The notes under the pieces: model-generated | Seen by the model: only the letters and a program-made list of their open reading frames with translations | Databases searched by the model: none | Told to the model about the DNA's origin: nothing | Position numbers and translations under genes: made by a program | Assembly (NCBI RefSeq): GCF_003049685.1 | Contig: NZ_PYSY02000002.1 | Coordinates: forward strand, 1,659,727-1,723,726 | Source of the DNA: Brucella pituitosa | Lineage (GTDB): Bacteria > Pseudomonadota > Alphaproteobacteria > Rhizobiales > Rhizobiaceae | Reading direction: 5' to 3' | DNA: 64,000 nt | In this document: positions 18,249 through 27,864 of the stretch, in pieces | Layout: each line of letters opens with the position of its first letter | Numbering within the stretch: position 1 is the stretch's first letter

Positions 18249-19129
18249 TGCGCTCAGAACCGACATCGGCAGGCATGCACTGGATGCTCCGTCTGTTCTC
18301 GCTGCCGCGCGTTACACGTGTTGGTATCGGGCCAATGATTGCCGCTTTTCTTCTCGCCGCAATCCTCCTCCTAACCCTTGTTTCCCCCTGGATCGCTCCC
18401 CACGATCCGCTGGCAATGAATCCACTGATGCGGCTGAAGCCGCCTTCCGATGAATACCTGCTCGGAACAGATAATTATGGCCGCGATCTCTTCTCGCGCA
18501 TGATCCTTGGGGGGCGCATCTCGCTGCTGATCGGATTGTTTGCTGCGGCTGCTTCAATTGGCGTCGGTGTGTTTATCGGGTTGATTGCCGGCTTTTTCCG
18601 CACGGCCGATGCAATCATCATGCGCATGATGGATGCCTTGATGGCGATGCCATCGATCCTGATCGCTATCGCGCTGGTTGCGTTGAATGGGCCTTCTATT
18701 GGCTCAGTGATTGTCGCCATCACCATCCCGGAGATCCCGCGCGTGGTGCGCCTTGTGCGTTCTGTCATCCTGACTGCGCGTGAAGAGCCTTATGTGGAAG
18801 CGGCACTGGCGCTAGGTTCAAGCACACCGAAGATCCTGTTCCGGCATCTTCTTCCTAATACGATGGCACCGCTCATCGTGCAGGGCACTTATATTGTCGC
18901 TTCTGCGATCCTCACGGAAGCGATCCTGTCGTTCCTGGGTGCTGGCATCAGCACGGAAATTCCAACCTGGGGGAACATCATGGCTGAAGGCCGTCAGTTC
19001 TTCCGCATCAAGCCATCGATCGTGCTCTGGCCGGGCCTGTTGCTGACGCTTTGCGTTCTGTCGATCAATCTGCTGGGCGACGCTGCACGCGACACACTCG
19101 ACCCACGTCTGAAAAAGCGGGAGGGCTGA
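18248..19129 (+). CDS. Dipeptide ABC transporter permease, DppC-like
   Basis: Second membrane subunit, 293 residues. It has an N-terminal helix at about 30-50, the LLGTDNYGRDLFSRMILGGRISL motif region typical of DppC/OppC, and the EAA loop near VEAALALGSSTPKILFRHLLPN. The ATG at 18248 overlaps the preceding stop (TGATG); a TTG one codon earlier is in frame but less likely. It forms the channel with the DppB-like subunit. Confidence 0.9.
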   Translation: MRSEPTSAGMHWMLRLFSLPRVTRVGIGPMIAAFLLAAILLLTLVSPWIAPHDPLAMNPLMRLKPPSDEYLLGTDNYGRDLFSRMILGGRISLLIGLFAAAASIGVGVFIGLIAGFFRTADAIIMRMMDALMAMPSILIAIALVALNGPSIGSVIVAITIPEIPRVVRLVRSVILTAREEPYVEAALALGSSTPKILFRHLLPNTMAPLIVQGTYIVASAILTEAILSFLGAGISTEIPTWGNIMAEGRQFFRIKPSIVLWPGLLLTLCVLSINLLGDAARDTLDPRLKKREG

Positions 19130-19130
19130 T

Positions 19131-20774
19131 ATGGAACTGCGTAATCGTGATTTTACACATGAGTCCGTCGTTCTGGAAGTGGAAAACCTTGTGGTGGCGC
19201 TTCCCGGTGGTACACCCGTGCTTCGCAGCGTGAGCTTTGATATTCGCAAAGGCGAGACGGTCTGTCTCGTAGGCGAATCCGGCTCAGGAAAGTCGGTGAC
19301 GTCGCTCACAGCCATGGGACTTTTGCCGAAAGATGCCCTGCTGGTCAAATCAGGTGCAATAAGGCTGGATGACACTGATTTGCTCAAGCTTTCACCCTCT
19401 GACATGAAAAGATGCGCTACGCGCATCTCCATGATCTTTCAGGAGCCGATGACTGCGCTCAATCCGGTTATGCGGGTAGGTGAACAGATCACAGAGGTTC
19501 TGGACGTTCACACCAGCCTTTCGGCAGAGGCCAAGCGCGCTAAAGTTATCAACATCATGGAGCAGGTGCATCTGCCGGATGTGGAGCGCATTTATCAAAG
19601 CTACCCGCATCAGCTTTCGGGCGGTCAGCGTCAACGCATCATGATCGCCATGGCGCTCATTCTTGAGCCTGTGGTGCTGATCGCTGATGAGCCAACTACG
19701 GCACTCGATGTGACGACACAGAAGCAAATCCTGTCGCTGATTGCGGAATTGCAGGAAAAGCACGGCACTGCGGTTTTGTTTATCACGCACGATATGGGGG
19801 TGGTGGCGGAAATCGCTGACCGTGTCTGTGTTATGCGTCATGGTGAAATCCTGGAGCGCGGAACAATCCGGGACGTTCTGTCGTCACCGCAGCAGCAATA
19901 TACCAAGGACCTGTTGGGCTCTGTTCCCAGCCTCGTTCCGCGTCTGGCGCGTGAGCCGCAGGGAAGTGAAGCTGTGATCCGCGTTCGCGATCTTGGCATG
20001 ACCTATCGCAGTGGCGGGATTTTCAGCGCAAAGCCGGGAGTCCATGCCTCTCGCGAGGTGAACTTCGAGCTTCAGCCGGGGCGTACACTCGGTATTGTAG
20101 GGGAATCCGGTTCGGGTAAAACTACCGTTGCCCGCTCAATCATGCGGTTGATCGAGCCCACAGAAGGTGAGATCGTCGTGGACGGACGAGACATCGCACA
20201 TCTCGGAAAACGCGAGATGAAGCCGTTTCGCAAGAAGCTTCAGGTCGTGTTTCAGGACCCGTTTCGGTCATTGAATCCGCGCTGGACGATTGAGCAAAGC
20301 CTGACAGAAGGGCCACTTAATTACGGCGTCCCTTATGACGAGGCAGTAGCGGAAGCGAAACGCTTGTTGAAGATCGTCTCGTTGCCCGAAGATGCCCTGA
20401 AACGCTATCCGCATCAGTTTTCAGGTGGTCAGCGCCAGCGTATTGCCATCGCGCGCGCGGTCGCGCTCAGACCCGATATTCTGGTGGCCGACGAGGCCGT
20501 CTCTGCGCTTGATGTTTCGGTTCAGGCGCAGGTTCTCAATCTGCTTGCCGAGCTGCAGCGTGATACCGGCATCGCTATCATCTTCATCACGCACGACCTG
20601 CGTGTTGCCGCACAGATTTGCGATGAAGTGCTGGTGATGAAACGCGGACAAGTGGTTGAGCAAGGCGATGCCGCCGACGTGCTTGGTAATCCATCGCATG
20701 AATATACGCGATCATTGATTGAAGCGGCTCCCGGCCGTTTCTGGGACTTTGCGGCTGGACGTCCTGCCGCCTGA
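19131..20774 (+). CDS. Dipeptide ABC transporter ATPase, DppD-DppF fusion
   Basis: Single 547-residue polypeptide carrying both nucleotide-binding domains. Domain 1 (about 15-265) has Walker A GESGSGKS, signature LSGGQRQR and Walker [12 protein letters not shown]. Domain 2 (about 280-540) has [16 protein letters not shown] and [12 protein letters not shown]. Such DppD/DppF fusions are common in Rhizobiales. It starts 2 nt after the DppC-like stop, in the same operon. It energises uptake of short peptides or peptide-like amides. Confidence 0.91.
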   Translation: MELRNRDFTHESVVLEVENLVVALPGGTPVLRSVSFDIRKGETVCLVGESGSGKSVTSLTAMGLLPKDALLVKSGAIRLDDTDLLKLSPSDMKRCATRISMIFQEPMTALNPVMRVGEQITEVLDVHTSLSAEAKRAKVINIMEQVHLPDVERIYQSYPHQLSGGQRQRIMIAMALILEPVVLIADEPTTALDVTTQKQILSLIAELQEKHGTAVLFITHDMGVVAEIADRVCVMRHGEILERGTIRDVLSSPQQQYTKDLLGSVPSLVPRLAREPQGSEAVIRVRDLGMTYRSGGIFSAKPGVHASREVNFELQPGRTLGIVGESGSGKTTVARSIMRLIEPTEGEIVVDGRDIAHLGKREMKPFRKKLQVVFQDPFRSLNPRWTIEQSLTEGPLNYGVPYDEAVAEAKRLLKIVSLPEDALKRYPHQFSGGQRQRIAIARAVALRPDILVADEAVSALDVSVQAQVLNLLAELQRDTGIAIIFITHDLRVAAQICDEVLVMKRGQVVEQGDAADVLGNPSHEYTRSLIEAAPGRFWDFAAGRPAA

Positions 20775-20779
20775 TCGAA

Positions 20780-20798
20780 GGGCCGCACGCTGCGGCCC
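20780..20798 (+). other. Intercistronic GC-rich hairpin
   Basis: GGGCCGCA / TGCGGCCC forms a perfect 8-bp stem with a 3-nt loop, between the transporter ATPase and the first M20 hydrolase. There is no U-tract. It may be a weak terminator or a processing/stability element separating transporter and enzyme expression. Confidence 0.5.
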
Positions 20799-20833
20799 CG
20801 GTTATCTTCAATGTTTCAAACAGGAATGAAATC

Positions 20834-22015
20834 ATGCCCGTCATACCGTTTATTGAGGAGAAAGCCGGCGAGATGCGCGCGGTTTTCGAAGACCTTCATC
20901 GTCATCCGGAAATCGGTTTCGAGGAGCAACATGCTTCCGGTGTCGTTGCGTCATTACTGGAAAAATGGGGCTTCGATGAAGTCCATACCGGCATTGCGAA
21001 GACTGGTGTTGTCGGCATATTGAGAGGTCAAAACGCGGGTAACCGCCGTGTTGGTCTGCGGGCCGATATGGATGCGCTGCCGATTGATGAGATTTCCGGT
21101 GTTCCTTATACATCGCAAAATCCGGGCCGAATGCATGCCTGTGGCCATGATGGCCATACGACCATGTTGCTGGGCGCTGCGCAGTATCTTGCGGCGACAC
21201 GCAACTTCGAAGGGACCGCGGTTTTCGTCTTCCAACCAGCTGAGGAAGGTCTGGGCGGCGCGCGCGGCATGATTGCGGAGGGCCTGTTCGAGCGCTTTCC
21301 TTGCGATGAAATCTACGGGATGCACAATCAGCCGCTGGGCACTCTAGGCAAAGCTGTCATTCGTAAGGGTGCTGCCATGGCCGGTGCCAGCTTCTTCGAT
21401 ATCAAGTTGACAGGTAAAGGCAGTCACGCCGCCCAGCCGCACAATGCCCGTGATGTGCTGGTGATCGGTGCCGATCTGGTCGGGCAATTGCAGACCATCG
21501 TGTCGCGCAATATTCCGGCAACCGATTCCTGTGTTGTGTCCTGCACGCAGTTTCATACTGGAAGCGCGTATAACATCGTCCCGGAAGTGGCGACTATCAC
21601 CGGCACAATTCGTTATTTCGAGCAGCGTGTCTGCGATCTTGCAGAAAGCCGTCTGCGCGAAATTTGCGCAGGTGTGGGTGCAGGTTATGGCATCAAAGTT
21701 GATGTCGAGCTGCGTAATGTTTTCGATGTCTTGCGCAATGATAGCGAGCTGTCCGATGCCTATATTGCGGCTGCGCGCGATGTGTTGGGTGAGGAAAATG
21801 TAACCGACGACTGCCCGGCTTTTATGGGCAGTGAGGATTTTGCCGACATGCTGGCGCGTGTGCCCGGTGCATACATCAATGTGCTGCATGGCGGCAAAGC
21901 AGCCTTGCACAATCCTGCCTTTGTACTCGAACCGGAAACGCTGCCAATTGGCGCGTCTATCTATGCCCGGATCGTAGAAACTCGCCTGCCAGTAAACAAG
22001 GATCTCGCAGCATGA
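20834..22015 (+). CDS. M20-family amidohydrolase (HipO/hippurate-hydrolase-like)
   Basis: Zinc-dependent aminoacylase/carboxypeptidase, 393 residues, normal length. It shows GLRADMDALPI (about 75-85), the metal-binding HACGHDGHTTMLLGAA (about 101-116), QPAEEGLGGARGM and the late SEDFA metal-ligand motif. It hydrolyses an N-acyl or amide bond in N-acyl amino acids. An AGGA site lies 9 nt upstream of the ATG. It overlaps the next M20 gene by 4 nt, so the two are coupled. Cytoplasmic; no signal peptide. Confidence 0.9.
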   Translation: MPVIPFIEEKAGEMRAVFEDLHRHPEIGFEEQHASGVVASLLEKWGFDEVHTGIAKTGVVGILRGQNAGNRRVGLRADMDALPIDEISGVPYTSQNPGRMHACGHDGHTTMLLGAAQYLAATRNFEGTAVFVFQPAEEGLGGARGMIAEGLFERFPCDEIYGMHNQPLGTLGKAVIRKGAAMAGASFFDIKLTGKGSHAAQPHNARDVLVIGADLVGQLQTIVSRNIPATDSCVVSCTQFHTGSAYNIVPEVATITGTIRYFEQRVCDLAESRLREICAGVGAGYGIKVDVELRNVFDVLRNDSELSDAYIAAARDVLGEENVTDDCPAFMGSEDFADMLARVPGAYINVLHGGKAALHNPAFVLEPETLPIGASIYARIVETRLPVNKDLAA

Positions 22016-23145
22016 GCGCGCATGAATTGCCATTTGATCTCGATGATATGATCGCGCGTCTGCGCCCATGGATCGAAACGGAAAGTCCCACATTTGATGC
22101 GGATGCGGTTAATCGCATGGTCGATGCAGCCGCCTATGACTTTGCGGCTGCAGGCGCCAGCATTGAGTTTATTCCGGGACGTATGGGCTTTGGTGGCTCA
22201 CTGCGTGCGCGTTTCCCGCACAAAGATCAGGGCAAGCCCGGCATTCTGGTGTCCGGCCATCTTGATACGGTTCATCCACTTGGCGTGATCGATATCAATC
22301 CGTATCGTCGCGAGGGTGGAAAGATTTACGGCCCAGGCATTCAGGATATGAAGGGTGGTAACTTCGTTGCCCTTGAAGCCATGCGACAGATTGCAAGAAG
22401 TGGGCTTGTGACCAAGCTTCCAGTTACATTTCTGCTGACACCAGATGAAGAAGTGGGAACGCCTTCGACGCGTGATCTGATCGAGCAGGAAGCACTCAAG
22501 AACAAATATGTACTGGTGCCAGAACCTGCGCGCCGTGATGGTGGTGCTGTTGTCGGACGTTATGCGATTGCGCGTTATAATCTTGAGACAGTTGGCAAAC
22601 CAAGCCATGCGGGCTGGTTGCTGAAGGAAGGTCGTTCTGCAATCCGACGTATGGCTGAAAAGATTATTGAAATTGAAGCGCTCACAACCGATGACTGCAC
22701 TTTCTCGGTAGGCGTTATTCAGGCCGGGCAGTGGGTCAATTGCGTTTCGTCCAGTTGTAATGCGGAAGCGCTCAGTATGGCCAAAACCCAGAAAGATCTG
22801 GAAGACGGCGTTGCACGGATCATGGCTCTTGCGGGAACCAAAGATGATGTCGAGCTGATCGTCACGCGTGGCGTAACACGACCTGTTTGGGAGCCGGGAC
22901 AACCACAGGATTTGAAGCTTTTCAACTTAGCCAACGAGATCGCAAAAGAGATCGGCTTTACCATGACGGCTCAGAGTTCGGGTGGCGGGTCGGATGGTAA
23001 CTTTACCGGCGCGCTTGGTGTCCCGACGCTCGATTCCATCGGTGTGCGTGGTGAAGGACTGCATACATTGGGCGAGCATATTTTCGAGGATAGTCTGGTT
23101 GAACGTGCCCGTCTTCATGCGGGTCTGTTTCTCTCACTGGAATAA
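22012..23145 (+). CDS. M20-family peptidase (CPG2/ArgE-like)
   Basis: Zinc-dependent exopeptidase or deacylase, 377 residues, of the glutamate-carboxypeptidase/acetylornithine-deacetylase branch. Motifs: LVSGHLDTVHPLG (about 79-91; first metal ligand), GPGIQDMKGGNFVAL (about 110-124), the catalytic-base region LTPDEEVGTPSTR (about 143-155) and GRYAIARYNLETVGKPSHAG with the dimerisation-domain histidine. It overlaps the upstream M20 gene (ATGA). Two different M20 enzymes in one operon suggest successive cleavages of one substrate. Confidence 0.9.
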   Translation: MSAHELPFDLDDMIARLRPWIETESPTFDADAVNRMVDAAAYDFAAAGASIEFIPGRMGFGGSLRARFPHKDQGKPGILVSGHLDTVHPLGVIDINPYRREGGKIYGPGIQDMKGGNFVALEAMRQIARSGLVTKLPVTFLLTPDEEVGTPSTRDLIEQEALKNKYVLVPEPARRDGGAVVGRYAIARYNLETVGKPSHAGWLLKEGRSAIRRMAEKIIEIEALTTDDCTFSVGVIQAGQWVNCVSSSCNAEALSMAKTQKDLEDGVARIMALAGTKDDVELIVTRGVTRPVWEPGQPQDLKLFNLANEIAKEIGFTMTAQSSGGGSDGNFTGALGVPTLDSIGVRGEGLHTLGEHIFEDSLVERARLHAGLFLSLE

Positions 23146-23162
23146 CAACCAGAGGTGCGGCC

Positions 23163-25499
23163 ATGGCCGATGCTACAAGATTAACTGCAACCCGCGTACC
23201 GGGCTTGCAGAACGATGTCGCGATCAATGTGGATCAGTGGGGGGTTGCCCATATCAGAGCGGAGAACCTGCACGATCTGTTTTTCGCGCAAGGTTGGAAC
23301 GCTGCGCGTGATCGTCTCTGGCAGATCGATATTGCCCGCAAGCGCGGGCTTGGTCTGTTGGCGCGGGATTTTGGTCCCGGCTATCTTGAGCAGGACAGGG
23401 CCGCTCGATTGCTTCTTTATCGCGGTGATATGGCACCGGAATGGAAAGCATATGGGGCGGATTCCGAGGAAATCTGTACCGCTTTTGCTAAAGGCATCAA
23501 CGCCTATGTTGACGCCTGCAATTCAGGAGAGATAGCACTTCCACCTGAGTTTACGCTGCTCGGTCACAAGCCAGATCGATGGGTGGCGGAAGATGTGGTG
23601 CGCGTGCGCACCCATTCGCTGACACGCAATGCATCGTCCGAGCTACTCCGTTCCAAGATTATGGCAATCGCGGGTGTGGAGCTTGGTGCACAGCTTGATT
23701 TGCTGCGCAAGGAATTATCGCATGGCGTGATCCCAAAGCCGGTTGAGGGTTTCGACCCGAGTATCATGACCGACAGGGTGTTGCGTGATTTTCAGCTTGC
23801 TGTCAGTCCCGCAACCTTTTCGAAGGAACGTCTAGCTGCAACGTTGGATGAAGCTGATCAATGGACCACAATCACTTTATCCGGCGAGATTGTTCGAGCC
23901 TCTTTTGAAGAAGGCTCAAACAATTGGGCGATATCAGCGGAAAAGGCGACAACCGGTCGCCCTATATTGGCGCTTGATCCGCATCGCACACATGTTTTGC
24001 CTTCGATCCGTTGTGTGGTTCACCTGGCCATGCCGGGTCTTGACGTGGCCGGTGCGGGCGAACCCATGGTGCCCGGAATATCCATGGGGCATAACGGAAC
24101 CGCCGCCTTCGGTCTCACGATTTTTGGCGCGGATCAGGAAGATATTTATGTCTATCAGACAAAGGCGGGAGACACTGATCAGTATGCCTATCAAGGTGAT
24201 TGGGAGACCGTTAAAACGATAACGGAGACAATTCCCGTCAAAGGATATCCTGATCAGAAAGTCGAGCTGAAGTTCTCACGCCATGGACCAATCCTCTATG
24301 AGGATAAGGAGAACAATCGCGCATTCGGATTGAGAACTGTCTGGATGGATGCAGGCATGGCGCCATATATGGCGAGCCTGTCTGTGATGAGAGCGAAGAA
24401 CTATGCTGACTATGCAAGTGCGCTGGAAGGCTGGGGTTGCCCTTCCGTCAATCACATCTATGCTGATACAACGAACACGATTGCATGGAAGCCATCGGGT
24501 GCCACACCTGTTCGGAACAATTGGGATGGTCTTTTACCTGTTCCCGGTGATGGACGCTACGAATGGCAAGGTTATCTGTCACCAGAAACAGGGCCGTATG
24601 AAATCAATCCATCGCGGGGCTTTGTAGCGACGGCCAACGCCATGAATGTGCCGTATGATTGGACTGCCTCGAACCCAGCTATCGGTTATGAGTGGCTGGA
24701 TAGCAGTCGTCATGACAGGCTCCACAGCGAATTGTCCCGCCAAGAACCCATTTCGCTTGAAGATTGTGCACGACTGCAATGCTCAACATTTTCACCAATC
24801 GCTGCCCGCGTATTGAAGTGTCTGAGGGCGTTGCCTGTTCACGACAATGAAATCGAAGCTTGGAAGCTTCTTCAGAATTGGGACGGCAACTTGTCTGCGG
24901 ACTCTGCAGCTGCCGCCCTTCTCGAGATATGGTTCAGCAAACATCTTGGTCTGCTTGCAGCAACGTCTCAGGGGGCTGTTCCCGGGGTTATGCCGCTGCT
25001 GGTGCCATTTGATGCACCAAGCATTGCTTCATGGTTAGAAAACTCCGCCCAGACAGCCGAACATATGGATGCCGTTCTCCAAAGCCTCGCTGATGCATGG
25101 GCGGAGTGTGTTTCATTGATGGGAACAGATGCGGAGAAATGGACATGGGGAAGCATTCATAAGCTTACGCTTCGTCATCCCCTTCAGTCACTGACAGACA
25201 ACAATTGGTCGTTAGAACCCATCGCTTTAGGTGGCAGCAGCTCAACACTCAATTACGCCAATTATCGATTGAGTGATTTCTCGGTTGTCGTGGGACCTTC
25301 GGTGCGAATGATTATCGATGTTGGAGCTTGGGACAACAGCCTGTTTGTCAACAATCCGGGCCAATCGGGATCGCCATTGTCGCGGCATTATTCCGATCTT
25401 CTGGAGAACTGGCACGAAGGGAAATATGTTCCGCTGGTCTATTCGAAAGAGCGTATTGATGATGCGACGGTCATGAGAATAATGTTGAGTGCGGGCTGA
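23163..25499 (+). CDS. Penicillin-acylase-family (S45) Ntn hydrolase
   Basis: Amide hydrolase of the penicillin G acylase/AHL acylase/cephalosporin acylase superfamily, 778 residues. The precursor has an alpha region (1 to about 250), then the nucleophile Ser252 in EEGSNNWAIS, which becomes the N-terminus of the beta subunit after self-cleavage. Other motifs are the alpha-subunit FAQGWNAARDRLWQID (41-56) and the beta-subunit HNGTAAFGLT and STLNYANYR. There is no signal peptide, unusual because many relatives are periplasmic. Last gene of the operon, 17 nt after the M20 peptidase. It probably removes an acyl group from an imported peptide-like amide. Confidence 0.89.
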   Translation: MADATRLTATRVPGLQNDVAINVDQWGVAHIRAENLHDLFFAQGWNAARDRLWQIDIARKRGLGLLARDFGPGYLEQDRAARLLLYRGDMAPEWKAYGADSEEICTAFAKGINAYVDACNSGEIALPPEFTLLGHKPDRWVAEDVVRVRTHSLTRNASSELLRSKIMAIAGVELGAQLDLLRKELSHGVIPKPVEGFDPSIMTDRVLRDFQLAVSPATFSKERLAATLDEADQWTTITLSGEIVRASFEEGSNNWAISAEKATTGRPILALDPHRTHVLPSIRCVVHLAMPGLDVAGAGEPMVPGISMGHNGTAAFGLTIFGADQEDIYVYQTKAGDTDQYAYQGDWETVKTITETIPVKGYPDQKVELKFSRHGPILYEDKENNRAFGLRTVWMDAGMAPYMASLSVMRAKNYADYASALEGWGCPSVNHIYADTTNTIAWKPSGATPVRNNWDGLLPVPGDGRYEWQGYLSPETGPYEINPSRGFVATANAMNVPYDWTASNPAIGYEWLDSSRHDRLHSELSRQEPISLEDCARLQCSTFSPIAARVLKCLRALPVHDNEIEAWKLLQNWDGNLSADSAAAALLEIWFSKHLGLLAATSQGAVPGVMPLLVPFDAPSIASWLENSAQTAEHMDAVLQSLADAWAECVSLMGTDAEKWTWGSIHKLTLRHPLQSLTDNNWSLEPIALGGSSSTLNYANYRLSDFSVVVGPSVRMIIDVGAWDNSLFVNNPGQSGSPLSRHYSDLLENWHEGKYVPLVYSKERIDDATVMRIMLSAG

Positions 25500-25521
25500 G
25501 GAAGTCCGCCTCTCAATAGGA

Positions 25522-25887
25522 TTATTTCATCGTAATGACGACATAGGTCGGATAGACCTCGACGAAAATCAATGGTGTCGCGTTGATGATTGTCGCCTGA
25601 TCGATTGGTGAAATGCGGACATTGGCAAGCATGTTCTCGAGCTTGGCGCGGTTGTCCTTACTGCTGAAGAATTTGTCTTTTTCATCTTCTGCATCGACTT
25701 TGCCAAACTGGTGGACGTTGGCGCGGTCCTGTCTGACAATGCCCGCTACTTTGGTGAGGCGTTGACCGGATGAGCTGTAATGATCGCGCTCGCTTAAACG
25801 GGCGTAATAGGTGTCGATTGGTTTCTCAGCGGCTGTCGCCGTTCCTGTAGTCGCCAGCACCATCGCTGCCATCATAGTCGAGCGCAT
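25522..25887 (-). CDS. Small exported protein of unknown function
   Basis: 121 residues. A clear signal peptide (residues 1-20, ending TATAAE) is followed by a mature part of about 100 residues without recognisable domain. That part contains an ERDHYSSSGQRL segment and a hydrophobic C-terminal strand (PLIFVEVYPTYVVITMK). A purine-rich site (AAGGAGATATC) precedes the ATG. Probably periplasmic. I do not recognise the family. It converges with the penicillin-acylase gene, 22 nt apart, so it is not part of that operon. Confidence 0.7.
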   Translation of the reverse strand: MRSTMMAAMVLATTGTATAAEKPIDTYYARLSERDHYSSSGQRLTKVAGIVRQDRANVHQFGKVDAEDEKDKFFSSKDNRAKLENMLANVRISPIDQATIINATPLIFVEVYPTYVVITMK

Positions 25888-25999
25888 GATATCTCCTTAT
25901 ATCCACCCCAACCACTAGCAGTTTCAGGCGAGTTATTCAGTCTGTTCCTGGCGTTTTACCCGATTTTTTATTGCAATGTAGCAATGGGAGAGTAATCAG

Positions 26000-26011
26000 C
26001 GTCATGACGCA
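26000..26011. repeat. 12-bp perfect palindrome in a gene-free interval
   Basis: GCGTCATGACGC lies in the 213-bp gap upstream of the small exported protein and beyond the end of the LacI gene. It could be an operator for the exported-protein gene; nothing in the sequence links it to a specific regulator. Confidence 0.3.
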
Positions 26012-26100
26012 TTGTTGCAGGTCAGTTTATTTAGCAACATGACTGAATTTCTGGTTGTCAAAAACTCAGTCGCATTTTTCTGTACGCTATCATCCTGGAT

Positions 26101-27158
26101 TTACAAATTACGTTTCGCCACCGTCTGGCGCTCAATGAGTTTGAAGCCGACATCAACGAGTGAAGATGATACAGGACGTTCATCTGCATCACCTTTTTTC
26201 GAAAAGATTGAGCAGTAATTCTCCAGTTTTCACTCCAATTCCAATCGCGTCGACACGTATTGTTGTTATCGCAGGAACCGATTGGCGTGCGATATCGAAG
26301 TCACCAAAACCCATCAACGACAATTGCTCGGGCACTTTAATGCCACGACGATGGCATTCCATCAGAGCACCGAAGGCAGAAATATCTGACACGGCAAACA
26401 CGGCTTCGACATCGGGTGCGCGTTCCAGCAATGTGGAGATGGTGCGCGCACCGTGATCATGCGAAACAGGAGCGGTTCCTTCGCGCACGATCAGTTCATC
26501 ACTCACCCCCCGCTTCGCGTAGTACTGAGGTAAAGCCCATTAACCGGCTTTCACCACGCAAGTCGATAGCATCGGCGTCAGTGCGTGAACCGAGCGCGCC
26601 AATGCGCCGATGTCCGAGCGATAAGAGATATCGTGCGGCAGCGCGTCCAACCTCATAGTTGGAAAATCCGACCGAATGATCAATCGGCTTGTCAGGCTTA
26701 CCCCATATTTCAACAATCGGAATATCGGCACGCAGCAGCATTTCAGTGGCAGCTTTTGTATGAACTGTTCCCGCGACTACAATCGCATCAGGGCGCCGCT
26801 CAAGCATGGCTCGAATAATGCGCTCTTCTTCCTCCAACTTATACATCGTGAAGCCGATCAGCAGTTGATAGCCTTTCGGCCGTAAGGATTCTGCCAGTCC
26901 TTGTGCAGTATCGGCGAAGTTCGAGTTCGTCAGGGTTGGCAGAATAGCCGTGATGAAGTTGGTGCGCCGGGAAGAGAGGCTGCCAGCAACACGATCTGGT
27001 ACGTAACTCAGCTGCTCGATGGCTTCCATTACCCGCTTGCGGGTGGCTTCAGACACCAGATCCGGGTCTGCGAGAACGCGAGACACAGTCATTTGCGATA
27101 CGCCCGCGAGGCGGGATACGTCTCGCATGGTTGCTTTTCTGGCGGGCGAGGTGATCAT
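26101..27158 (-). pseudogene. LacI/GntR-type transcriptional regulator, frameshifted twice
   Basis: LacI-family repressor of about 351 residues, closest in style to gluconate/idonate regulators. Helix-turn-helix at about 13-32 (DVSRLAGVSQMTVSRVLAD). The ATG at 27158 has AGGA 6 nt upstream. The frame breaks at a C6 run (26506-26511), where one extra base turns AGVSDEL into a stop, and again at a T6 run (26194-26199). Removing one base at each restores the C-terminus to a TAA at 26101-26103, ending LVDVGFKLIERQT, a standard LacI tail. It sits downstream of the DABB gene in one transcript and is the likely reader of the ATGTTATCGATAACAT operators. Confidence 0.85.
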
Positions 27159-27186
27159 GCAAAGTCCTGTTTGATCGGTTGGTTTA

Positions 27187-27531
27187 TCACACGGTCTGGG
27201 CCGTGTCGGTTGTTGGTATCTGCTCATAGACGACATGGTAGAAACGGCCGTCAAACATTTCCATCATTCGGTCTGTGATGACGCGCCCCTCAAGCCGTAC
27301 CGGCGAAGCCAAGGCTTCCTCGACCGCCGCCATCGACGGATAATCTATTTCCTGCACCATGGCGATAGACGGCGAACCGGGGTCCACATTCAACATGCGC
27401 ATGACCCGCACGGCTTGTGCGTTTGGCATGCGCTTCCAGACTGGAAGCAACTGTTCTTTCACGATGCGAAAGAATTCTTCCTCGCGCCCGGGATGGATCG
27501 TGCCTTCAAAAATTGCTGAACGTGTATGCAT
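27187..27531 (-). CDS. Small alpha-beta barrel protein (ABM/EthD-like)
   Basis: 114 residues with the pattern of a dimeric alpha/beta barrel domain: strand MHTRSAIFEGTI, helix REEEFFRIVKEQLLPVWKRM, later strands IAMVQEIDY and FYHVVYEQIP. Proteins of this fold include small monooxygenases, isomerases and lactone-handling enzymes, and they often accompany sugar-acid catabolic genes. It is the first gene of a two-gene minus-strand transcript with the LacI regulator. An operator copy (27565-27580) lies 34 nt upstream of its start. Confidence 0.72.
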   Translation of the reverse strand: MHTRSAIFEGTIHPGREEEFFRIVKEQLLPVWKRMPNAQAVRVMRMLNVDPGSPSIAMVQEIDYPSMAAVEEALASPVRLEGRVITDRMMEMFDGRFYHVVYEQIPTTDTAQTV

Positions 27532-27564
27532 GATGGGTTCCCTAGTGTCCGTTTTTGTGTTGCA

Positions 27565-27580
27565 ATGATATCGATAACAT
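27565..27580. promoter_or_regulatory. GntR/IdnR-type operator, copy 1
   Basis: ATGATATCGATAACAT matches the perfect palindrome at 33655-33670 at 15 of 16 positions. It lies just upstream of the DABB-LacI transcript, so it probably gives autoregulation. Confidence 0.75.
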
Positions 27581-27751
27581 GCACTATTGCAAGCAACAAG
27601 AATGGGAATGAATTACTTCACAACCGGTATTTGGATTTTGGTGCTGATATTCAGCTCAATCAAACTATCAGAAGCATTTTACCCGCTGTCGCTGTGGAAG
27701 GGGAGCTTGATATCGCATACGATTTAAGGGGTGCAATCTCGTGAATTGACG
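27581..27751. other. Gene-free divergent promoter region between two operators
   Basis: The 333-bp interval 27532-27864 separates the DABB/LacI transcript from the ABC transporter. Apart from the two operator copies at its edges I see no gene in it; a 72-codon open frame there has no family signature. Confidence 0.5.
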
Positions 27752-27767
27752 ATGTTATCGAAAACAT
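27752..27767. promoter_or_regulatory. GntR/IdnR-type operator, copy 2
   Basis: ATGTTATCGAAAACAT differs from the perfect operator at one position. An extra half-site (TAACAT, 27775-27780) follows. It is about 100 nt upstream of the binding-protein gene on the plus strand and directly after a TTGACG that could serve as its -35 box, so a bound LacI-type protein would block transcription. Confidence 0.75.
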
Positions 27768-27864
27768 CGATCAATAACATAAGAGCGAATGTCAACGTAT
27801 AACGATGATGTCTTGTTTTCATTCAGGGAGGATTGAGTGAAGGCGGGAAACTGGAGGAGAAATC

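Noticed and set aside
26506..26511. C6 and other homopolymer tracts inside regulator and transporter genes as phase-variable switches
   Set aside because: The tracts are short, occur in many unrelated genes, and are matched by dinucleotide and non-tract losses, so sequence error is simpler.
27526..27744. Small open frame between the DABB gene and the ABC transporter
   Set aside because: It overlaps the operator and promoter region and shows no family feature or ribosome-binding site.
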